A DNA stretch of 5,499 nucleotides from Nitrospirota bacterium (lineage in GTDB: Bacteria > Nitrospirota > Thermodesulfovibrionia > UBA6902), in assembly GCA_024277515.1 (NCBI GenBank), contig JAJRVB010000318.1, forward strand, positions 1 to 5,499, written 5' to 3'. The notes beneath the pieces are model-generated. The model made no database searches. It was not told where the DNA came from and saw only the letters and a list, made by a program, of their open reading frames with translations. The position numbers were made by a program, and so were the translations under genes. Shown piece by piece: positions 1-4,917 of the stretch; within the stretch, counting starts at the first letter, position 1; every line of letters begins with the position of its first letter.

Positions 1-13
1 AAGATGCTACATT

Positions 14-94
14 TTAACGGAAAGTCAGACTATTCGGCAAGAAAATCCCGTATCTACTGAGCCCGTTTTTGAAATGCATTTTTTTCTTTATCAT
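14..94 (-). CDS. possible 26-residue small ORF downstream of the ORF6N gene
   Basis: A short reading frame opens at ATG 94 (or the adjacent in-frame GTG at 97) and closes at TAA 14-16, giving 26 residues rich in lysine at the start (begins MIKKKMHFKNG). It lies 11 bases after the ORF6N stop on the same strand. A GGGG stretch at 100-103 sits 5 bases... upstream of the ATG and resembles the purine-rich site before the ORF6N gene itself. I do not recognise the peptide, and a frame this short arises easily by chance. It could equally be untranslated 3' sequence. The only support is the ribosome-binding-like spacing and the co-directional position. Confidence 0.15.
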   Translation of the reverse strand: MIKKKMHFKNGLSRYGIFLPNSLTFR

Positions 95-105
95 CACGTC
101 CCCTT

Positions 106-609
106 TTACCTCCTGAAACCGATTTTCCGCTTCGGTCGCTCTGGCGGTGCCATGAGCTGACGAATCGCGTCAAAGACTATTTTAAAGTTTGCGTCATATT
201 TCTTCTCCATCTGTTCCAGCTTCCGTGCAAGGTCTTTGTGAGCAGACAGCATTTCACGCAGCTTTACGAAGGCCCTCATTATGGCAATATTGACCTGTAC
301 AGCACGCTTGCTCCTGAGAACACTGGAGAGCATGGCAACCCCCTGTTCAGTAAAGGCATAAGGATTAGCACGTCGAAGGCCGCCCCAACTTGAAGTCACA
401 ATTTGTGACTTCAAGTTCGTAAACTCTTGATTTGTAAGCTGAAACATAAAGTCTTTCGGGAATCGATCTTTATTTCGTTTAACAGCCTGCACCAGCACCT
501 TTGGCTCCACGACATAGAGATCTGCAAGATCATTACTCAACATTACTTTATGTCCCCTGATAATATAAATTTTCCCTTCTATTACTTCCTGCTGTATAAT
601 AATTTCCAT
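106..609 (-). CDS. ORF6N-domain (KilA-N/Roi-like) DNA-binding protein
   Basis: This encodes a 167-residue protein of the ORF6N family, widespread in phages, mobile elements and accessory regions. The family is predicted to bind DNA, but its cellular role is not established. Residues 17-24 (IRGHKVML), 28-59 (LADLY, QAVKRN, RFPKDFMFQL), 65-77 (LKSQIVTSSWGG) and 83-100 (PYAFTEQGVAMLSSVL) are the family signature. A charged coiled-coil-like stretch follows at about 113-140, then NFKIVFDAIRQLM (141-153) and a basic tail ending KRKIGFRR, the usual C-terminus of full-length members. I chose the ATG at 609 because GGAGGGG precedes it by a few bases and family members begin near this point; an upstream in-frame GTG at 639 would add ten unconserved residues. 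The gene lies 37 bases after the TPR gene on the same strand and may be co-transcribed with it. The LYVVEP segment differs from the more usual LYGVET. A perfect 31-base palindrome lies inside the gene. Confidence 0.9.
   Translation of the reverse strand: MEIIIQQEVIEGKIYIIRGHKVMLSNDLADLYVVEPKVLVQAVKRNKDRFPKDFMFQLTNQEFTNLKSQIVTSSWGGLRRANPYAFTEQGVAMLSSVLRSKRAVQVNIAIMRAFVKLREMLSAHKDLARKLEQMEKKYDANFKIVFDAIRQLMAPPERPKRKIGFRR
387..417. repeat. perfect 31-base palindrome inside the ORF6N gene
   Basis: Left arm AACTTGAAGTCACAA (387-401), one central T (402), and right arm TTGTGACTTCAAGTT (403-417). All 15 positions of the arms pair and the symmetry ends at 386/418. As RNA it could fold into a 14-bp stem with a three-base loop. 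It lies wholly within coding sequence, over ORF6N residues 65-74 (NLKSQIVTSS) and the first base of the following Trp codon. Its role is unknown: it could be an operator for the gene's own product, a recombination or nuclease target, or an mRNA hairpin. Confidence 0.95.
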
Positions 610-611
610 GT

Positions 612-618
612 CCCCTCC
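612..618 (-). promoter_or_regulatory. ribosome binding site fixing the ORF6N start
   Basis: On the minus strand GGAGGGG is followed by AC and then ATG. The GGAGG part lies four bases from the start codon, which is short but acceptable. This site is the main reason to prefer the ATG at 609 over the GTG at 639, which has no comparable purine-rich sequence upstream. Confidence 0.6.
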
Positions 619-646
619 ACTTTTTAATGTCACAGACACATGCTTT

Positions 647-1681
647 TCAAGGCAGGTTCATAGGTATTCCGCTTGACCGGGCATGCGCCTTTACTAGCCT
701 CGCAGCGTATCCCTTCTCAACCCTGAACCCGTAACTGCCTGCCTGCTCAAGCGCCTTTGCAAAGGCCTTCCCCGCCCTGCCGCGATTACCCCGGAGAAAA
801 TCAACCTGCCCGGTGCCGAGCATGCAGTATATCTTTCCCCTCGGGTCTTTTGTCTGCTGAAAAAAGGCAAGGGACTCTTTAAAACTCCCGGCCGCACTTT
901 CGAGCTTTCCAGTCATAATGTGCGTAATCCCGACGCTCCAGAGGGTATATGCATAACTCACCCTGTCACCGATCTTTCTGTACAGGGTCCCGGCCTTTTT
1001 AAAATAGATCAGCGCGTTTCCGTAATCTTCATGCATCCTTCGCGCATTGCCCAGTCCGCAGTATGAATAGGCAAGACCGAAACGGTCATTGAGGCGGCTG
1101 AAGATCCTGTTGGCCATCTTGTAATACCGCTCCGAGTCGCGGAACTCTCCGGCAACCCTTGAACTCCCACCAAGGCCGCAGTATGAATAGGCCATACCCG
1201 AACGCTCTTTCAGTTTCCTGAACATATCGAGCGAAAGATGATACGACTTCAGCGCCTGTGTTATGTCGCCCTTTATCCTGAATGTGCCTGCCTTTGCCCA
1301 CATGGAAAAGGCTTCTCCGTGCCTGTCGCCCAGGGATTTGTATATCGCTTGTGAGCGGTTTATTAATTTCAGCGCTTCTCTCCACTCCCCGAGCGCCCTC
1401 AGGCTCAGGCCGAGCCCTGACATGGCGTCCGCCTCCGAGGCCCTGTCATCCATCGCCTCCGCAAGATCAAGGCCTTTCTCATACCATGCCTTTGCCTTGA
1501 CGAAATCGCCCTTTGCCCTGAATGTGTCTGCCAGGGCCAGATGGCAGTCAAGCATGCCGGTGATGTCCGATTCTTTTTTGGATTCCTTCAGCGCTTTCCC
1601 GTAATATTCGATTGCGCGGACATATTCCGCCCTCTTTCTGTACTCCTCAGCCTTCCTGAAATAATCTTCTCCAGTCTTCAA
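647..1681 (-). CDS. tetratricopeptide-repeat (TPR) protein, eight 40-residue repeats
   Basis: The 344-residue product is almost entirely helical repeats with a constant 40-residue period. Units begin at about residues 2, 42, 82, 122, 162, 202, 242 and 282, each with a pattern like GxAYSYCGLGxxxRxxGDxxxALxxYxxxLxxxxxxxDR. A 22-residue basic tail follows. The long 40-residue unit resembles the TPR_12/LGN-type subclass, which forms superhelical protein-protein scaffolds. There is no signal peptide, membrane segment or catalytic domain, so I infer a cytoplasmic adaptor with an unknown partner. The start is TTG at 1681, one base after the rpe stop, with GGGGAG inside the last rpe codons as ribosome binding site. 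Translation is therefore probably coupled to rpe. No other in-frame start lies close by; the next Met is residue 43-44 and would remove the first repeat. Being TPR is certain; a specific function cannot be named. Confidence 0.88.
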   Translation of the reverse strand: MKTGEDYFRKAEEYRKRAEYVRAIEYYGKALKESKKESDITGMLDCHLALADTFRAKGDFVKAKAWYEKGLDLAEAMDDRASEADAMSGLGLSLRALGEWREALKLINRSQAIYKSLGDRHGEAFSMWAKAGTFRIKGDITQALKSYHLSLDMFRKLKERSGMAYSYCGLGGSSRVAGEFRDSERYYKMANRIFSRLNDRFGLAYSYCGLGNARRMHEDYGNALIYFKKAGTLYRKIGDRVSYAYTLWSVGITHIMTGKLESAAGSFKESLAFFQQTKDPRGKIYCMLGTGQVDFLRGNRGRAGKAFAKALEQAGSYGFRVEKGYAARLVKAHARSSGIPMNLP

Positions 1682-1682
1682 T

Positions 1683-2339
1683 TCACTCCCCGCACCTTTC
1701 CCTGACTATCTTTGCTGTTGCAGCATAGTCATCGGAATTGTAAAATGCGCTCCCCATTACAACGATGTCAGCTCCCGCCTTCATAACTTCGGCAACATTT
1801 TCAGTATTGACGCCGCCGTCCACCTCGATCTCTGTTTTGTAGTGGTTTTCATCAATAATATGTTTCAGCTGCCTGACCTTTGTCAGCGCCATAGGAATGA
1901 AGCTCTGACCGCCGAAGCCGGGGTTCACCGACATGATCAATACCATATCAACATATGGAAGTATCATCTCGATACTGCTGACCGGGGTGGCCGGATTGAG
2001 CGAGACGGCCGCTTTTACCCCGCACTCCTTGATATTCTGGATCGTCCTGTGAAGATGTACACTCGCCTCCTGATGGACCGTAATGATGTCGGCCCCGCTG
2101 TCAGCAAACTCCCTGATGTATGTATCCGGGTTTTCGATCATGAGGTGCACATCGAGCGGAATGGATGCGACCTTTTTCACCGCCTTTACAACAAGAGAAC
2201 CGATCGTGATATTCGGCACAAAGTGGCCGTCCATCACATCTATATGCACAAGATCTGCCCCGGCCTTTTCAGCCGCAATAACCTCTTCACCAAGCCTCGA
2301 AAAATCCGCCGACAGGATCGACGGCGCTATCTTTACCAT
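1683..2339 (-). CDS. rpe: ribulose-phosphate 3-epimerase
   Basis: Rpe interconverts D-ribulose 5-phosphate and D-xylulose 5-phosphate in the pentose phosphate pathway (and the Calvin cycle where present) in the cytoplasm. The 218-residue length is normal for this TIM-barrel family. Family motifs are all visible: APSILSADF at 5-13 with Ser8, VHIDVMDGHFVPN at 31-43, DVHLMIENP at 63-71, MSVNPGFGGQ at 136-145, EVDGGVN at 172-178 and GSAFY at 196-200. His32, Asp34, His65 and Asp174 match the metal ligands, and the two aspartates are the acid-base pair. The glycine-rich loops at 141-144 and 175-176 and Gly196-Ser197 form the phosphate site. The ATG at 2339 has a consensus AGGAGG five bases upstream. 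The gene follows the PASTA gene by 69 AT-rich bases and is followed one base later by the TPR gene. Nothing in it looks damaged. Confidence 0.98.
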   Translation of the reverse strand: MVKIAPSILSADFSRLGEEVIAAEKAGADLVHIDVMDGHFVPNITIGSLVVKAVKKVASIPLDVHLMIENPDTYIREFADSGADIITVHQEASVHLHRTIQNIKECGVKAAVSLNPATPVSSIEMILPYVDMVLIMSVNPGFGGQSFIPMALTKVRQLKHIIDENHYKTEIEVDGGVNTENVAEVMKAGADIVVMGSAFYNSDDYAATAKIVRERCGE

Positions 2340-2344
2340 AAAAA

Positions 2345-2350
2345 CCTCCT
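2345..2350 (-). promoter_or_regulatory. strong ribosome binding site of rpe
   Basis: A full AGGAGG lies five bases before the rpe ATG. It is the best match to the consensus in the minus-strand cluster and suggests rpe is translated independently of the upstream PASTA gene. The rest of the 69-base gap is AT-rich and shows no stem-loop that would end transcription. Confidence 0.75.
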
Positions 2351-2408
2351 GGAAATTAAAGTTCTTACTTCCTTTGTTTTGATTTTTTACTTTTTATTTT
2401 TGATTTAT

Positions 2409-3113
2409 TTAAAACCACATGCCCCATCCCCGTCCGAGTTTCACTTCCACCGAGTCTCCGTTCCGAATGACCGCTCCTGCCTCCGGTTTCTGAAATATGA
2501 CCCTGCTTCCCGCTTCCTTTTCTATAAGGGTAATACCGAGCTCCTTTGCCAGAATCCTCGCATCGTCAATCGTCATGTTCACAAAAGAGGGACACCTGTA
2601 AGATACTTTGTACGGCCCGAGACTTACAAGCAGATTTATCTCATTCCCGGTAATATTCCCGGACAGGGGCCGCTGGGCTATGATTTGTCCTTTTGGGACG
2701 GAATCCGAATGCACCCATGTAACTTTCCTTATTTTCATCTCAAGGTTGGTCAGGGTCAATTTTGCGTCTTCAAGCGGCTGACCCTCAAAGGACGGCATGG
2801 AATACATCTCCTGCCCGGTGCTAACGACAACTCCCACATCACTGCCTGCCTTTATCTTTTCACCCGGTTTTATTTTCTGGCTGATTATATGGCCTTCACG
2901 AATTTTTTCATGATATTCTTTTCCGTCGATGCTTAAAAATAGTTTTCTTTTATTCAGCATCTCGGCCGCCTCTGTCACGCTTTTCCCTTCAATAGGAGGG
3001 ACTTCGCCGGTCTTGTCATAATTGACTAACCTGAACACAAGAAACGCGGCAACAGCTCCAAGCGCCAGAAAAGAAACCGAGTACACCAATATTTTAAATA
3101 TGTTCCTGATCAC
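2409..3113 (-). CDS. membrane-anchored protein with three PASTA domains, no kinase
   Basis: Using the GTG at 3113, the product has 234 residues: a short cytoplasmic N-terminus (VIRNIFK), one transmembrane helix at about residues 7-29, then three PASTA domains at about 39-100, 103-166 and 171-229. Each starts with a P-x-[FI]-EG- or CPSF-like strand, continues with an Asp/Glu-Ala helix and ends in a VSTG, VSLG or KLGRG strand. PASTA domains of PrkC/Stk1-type kinases and penicillin-binding proteins sense or bind peptidoglycan fragments outside the membrane. No kinase, transpeptidase or other catalytic domain is present. The open frame extends to 3230, but that part overlaps the conserved end of fmt and contains no membrane or PASTA sequence. 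With the GTG start the overlap is only 20 bases; AGAAGG about 11 bases upstream is a weak ribosome binding site, and translational coupling to fmt is likely. A role in cell-wall sensing or assembly is inference. Confidence 0.85.
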   Translation of the reverse strand: MIRNIFKILVYSVSFLALGAVAAFLVFRLVNYDKTGEVPPIEGKSVTEAAEMLNKRKLFLSIDGKEYHEKIREGHIISQKIKPGEKIKAGSDVGVVVSTGQEMYSMPSFEGQPLEDAKLTLTNLEMKIRKVTWVHSDSVPKGQIIAQRPLSGNITGNEINLLVSLGPYKVSYRCPSFVNMTIDDARILAKELGITLIEKEAGSRVIFQKPEAGAVIRNGDSVEVKLGRGWGMWF

Positions 3114-4029
3114 TGAACCGCATCCCTTCTTTAATCCGTCTCCCCTGCAGATAGGCCCTGACAGGCATGACCGGCCTGCCTGATGGCTGAATCTCAAGGA
3201 TGGAAAGACACCCCCTGCCCGTCCCGACAATCAGCCGGTCTTTCGTGCTTCGGCAAACCACTCCTGCCTCTGCGTTCCCCTCTTCAGGCACCGCCTTAAA
3301 GATTTTAACCCTTTCCTTTTCAATAAAACCATAGGCCCCGGGCCAGGGATTCATGCCATTAATAAACCTGCGCAACTCCACGGCAGGTTTCGACCACTGA
3401 ATACGTCCGTCTTCCTTTTTAAGCAGGGGGGCATATGAGGCTTCACCATCCTGGGGTCTGGGTTTGACTTCTCCGTTTTCGAGCCCCTGTAATGTAGGCA
3501 ATAAAAGTTCCGCCCCTATTTCTGAGAGCCGCCCGGAAAGAACTCCTGCGGTGTCATCCTCTGTTATTGCTGTTTCTTTCCTAAGCAAAATCGGGCCCGT
3601 ATCCATCGCTTCATCCATCAACATCGAAGTAACCCCTGTCTTCTGTTCCCCGTTAATTATAGCCCAGTTTATTGGGGCTGCCCCGCGGTATAGAGGCAGG
3701 AGGGAGGCATGGAGATTAACACACCCGCATTTCGGGAGATGGATGATTCCCGGAGGAAGTATCTGTCCGTACGCAACGACAACAATCACAGCAGGCCGCA
3801 AATTTTCGAGTTCTTTGATAAACTCCGTGTCCCTGACCTTAAGTGGCTGTAAAACAGGCAGCCCCGCCTTTTGGGCTTCCTGTTTTACCGGACATGCCCT
3901 GACCCTCCTCCCCCTTCCGCTCTGCCTGTCAGGCTGTGTTACAACAGCGAGGATTTCATGTTCCGAATCGAGTAACGCACGAAACGGCGCAACCGCGAAT
4001 TCGGGCGTGCCAAAATATACCAGTTTCAT
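3094..4029 (-). CDS. fmt: methionyl-tRNA formyltransferase
   Basis: Fmt transfers a formyl group from 10-formyl-tetrahydrofolate to Met-tRNA(fMet), making the bacterial initiator. The product has 311 residues, the usual size. The N-terminal Rossmann-like catalytic domain starts with MKLVYFGTPEFA; the tRNA-contacting loop is seen at TQPDRQSGRGRR (31-42). The formyltransferase core is VNLHASLLPLYRGAAPINWAI (104-124) with Asn105 and His107, and the MDTGPIL segment (142-148) supplies Asp143, completing the Asn-His-Asp active site. The C-terminal OB-fold domain, from about 207, contains the typical NPWPGAY (227-233) and IQPSGR (280-285). The ATG at 4029 gives the canonical N-terminus, though its ribosome binding site is weak. 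It lies 120 bases downstream of def, with a candidate promoter between, and overlaps the PASTA gene by 20 bases. Def later removes the formyl group added here. Confidence 0.98.
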   Translation of the reverse strand: MKLVYFGTPEFAVAPFRALLDSEHEILAVVTQPDRQSGRGRRVRACPVKQEAQKAGLPVLQPLKVRDTEFIKELENLRPAVIVVVAYGQILPPGIIHLPKCGCVNLHASLLPLYRGAAPINWAIINGEQKTGVTSMLMDEAMDTGPILLRKETAITEDDTAGVLSGRLSEIGAELLLPTLQGLENGEVKPRPQDGEASYAPLLKKEDGRIQWSKPAVELRRFINGMNPWPGAYGFIEKERVKIFKAVPEEGNAEAGVVCRSTKDRLIVGTGRGCLSILEIQPSGRPVMPVRAYLQGRRIKEGMRFSDQEHI

Positions 4030-4073
4030 AATATTCGATCCGTTCCGGTTCTTTGATACAGAGACAATTATAG

Positions 4074-4102
4074 ATTATACGTCATATATTGAAGGAAAAC
4101 AA
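4074..4102 (-). promoter_or_regulatory. candidate sigma-70 promoter for the fmt-PASTA-rpe-TPR operon
   Basis: On the minus strand TTGTTT (4102-4097) is separated by exactly 17 bases from a perfect TATAAT (4079-4074). A second TATAAT lies 7 bases further on (4072-4067). Transcription would begin roughly 35-40 bases before the fmt ATG. The -35 box matches only the first three consensus positions, so the strength rests on the -10 box. If real, fmt and the genes after it can be transcribed separately from def. Confidence 0.5.
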
Positions 4103-4149
4103 AAGGCCGGAAACCGGATTTTACGGGCAGGCCAAAGACAACATATCGA

Positions 4150-4662
4150 TTATTTATTACTCAGGGCCTTTTCTCTTGCGTATCTCTTCCTGAAAAATTC
4201 ACGCTTGATCCGGCCTATCCTGTCAATGAAAAACAGGCCGTTCAGGTGATCAATTTCATGCTGCAGGGCCTTTGCCAGGAGTCCGTCCGCCTCAATTTCG
4301 AAAGGTTTCCCCTTCCTGTCCTGACATTTGACCCTGACCTTTTCGGCCCGTTTGACAATTGTTGTATAGTCAGGAATACTCAGACAACCCTCTTCCGAGC
4401 TGTTTTCTCCTTCCATGCATACAATTTCAGGATTTACCAGCACTATCAGTGAGCTTTTTTCTTCCGCGGTATGCACATCAATAACAGCCACCTGTTTTGA
4501 TACACCGATCTGGTTTGCGGCCAGTCCCACTCCCGGAGCAGCATACATCGTCTCTATCAGATCGATTATGAGCTTTTCGAGCTCAGCGTCAAACTCTTTG
4601 ACACGCTCTGTCTTGACCCTCAATATTTTTTCAGGATATTTTTTTATTTCCCGGACTGACAT
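4150..4662 (-). CDS. def: peptide deformylase
   Basis: Def is a metalloenzyme that removes the formyl group from the N-terminal methionine of nascent proteins at the ribosome exit tunnel. The 170-residue length is normal for bacterial enzymes. All three family motifs are intact: motif 1 GVGLAANQIG (44-53, Gln51), motif 2 EEGCLSIP (90-97, metal ligand Cys93) and motif 3 QHEIDHLNG (134-142, metal ligands His135 and His139, catalytic Glu136). The tail ends FFRKRYAREKALSNK, a basic helix like the ribosome-binding C-terminal helix described for the Escherichia coli enzyme. The ATG at 4662 gives the typical start followed by VREIKKYPEKIL. No Shine-Dalgarno sequence precedes it; the upstream bases are AT-rich and resemble a -10 box, so the mRNA may be nearly leaderless. 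It is the first gene of the minus-strand cluster and is divergent from the sensor gene. Confidence 0.98.
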   Translation of the reverse strand: MSVREIKKYPEKILRVKTERVKEFDAELEKLIIDLIETMYAAPGVGLAANQIGVSKQVAVIDVHTAEEKSSLIVLVNPEIVCMEGENSSEEGCLSIPDYTTIVKRAEKVRVKCQDRKGKPFEIEADGLLAKALQHEIDHLNGLFFIDRIGRIKREFFRKRYAREKALSNK

Positions 4663-4668
4663 AATTTT

Positions 4669-4697
4669 AATTTAAACACTTTCCTGAAAAATAACAA
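4669..4697 (-). promoter_or_regulatory. candidate promoter abutting the def start codon
   Basis: On the minus strand TTGTTA (4697-4692) and TAAATT (4674-4669) are 17 bases apart, each matching four of six consensus positions. The -10 box ends only six bases before the def ATG at 4662, so transcription would start at or next to the start codon. This fits the missing Shine-Dalgarno sequence. The AT-rich context makes chance matches likely, so confidence is modest. Confidence 0.35.
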
Positions 4698-4853
4698 GTT
4701 TCGTACAAAAAAGAAAGGCGATGGACCCGTCTGAAATCACCGTACGTTTTTTGTGTTACAGGCGCTTTTCATCCAATAAACATACAAGGCGGCACAATGA
4801 AAGAATTCTTTCTACCTGAAAATTGTAATGCCGGGATAATCCCTTATTTTTTA

Positions 4854-4883
4854 TTGTAAAATGCTCTCTTAAAATATTAAAAT
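4854..4883 (+). promoter_or_regulatory. candidate promoter for the sensor gene
   Basis: TTGTAA (4854-4859, four of six consensus positions) and TAAAAT (4878-4883, five of six) lie 18 bases apart on the plus strand. Transcription would begin near 4890, leaving a leader of about 28 bases with the ribosome binding site AGGAG at 4908-4912. The surrounding DNA is AT-rich, so other -10 placements are possible. The rest of the divergent gap (4663-4917) shows no convincing operator, riboswitch or terminator. Confidence 0.4.
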
Positions 4884-4917
4884 AAATCATCAGTAAGTTT
4901 TCCCCTTAGGAGATTCC

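Noticed and set aside
1..60. A plus-strand frame open from the left edge to TGA at 58-60, possibly the tail of a gene outside the window
   Set aside because: Only 19 codons are visible, with no recognisable motif, and an open run of that length is common by chance.
610..639. A longer ORF6N protein starting at GTG 639
   Set aside because: The extra ten residues lack family similarity and the GTG has no ribosome site, whereas ATG 609 does.
1842..2936. A 364-codon open frame on the plus strand
   Set aside because: It is antisense to the well-supported rpe and PASTA genes, crosses their junction and shows no recognisable domain. It is a codon-bias shadow.
4103..4122. A possible terminator after def (CCGG-TTT-CCGG followed by a T-rich run on the minus strand)
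   Set aside because: The stem is only four base pairs and the T-run is interrupted, which is too weak to call.
3464..4249. A 261-codon open frame on the plus strand
   Set aside because: It is antisense to fmt and the end of def, serine-rich and featureless, as expected for a complementary-strand shadow.
4834..4852. A small stem GGGA-TAA-TCCC followed by a T-rich run upstream of the sensor gene
   Set aside because: Four base pairs with a three-base loop and no gene ending before it; not a credible terminator.
4797..4859. A 20-codon plus-strand frame (starts MKEFFLPENC) in the divergent intergenic region
   Set aside because: The ribosome site is weak, the peptide is unrecognised and its stop overlaps the candidate -35 box of the sensor promoter; chance is the simplest explanation.
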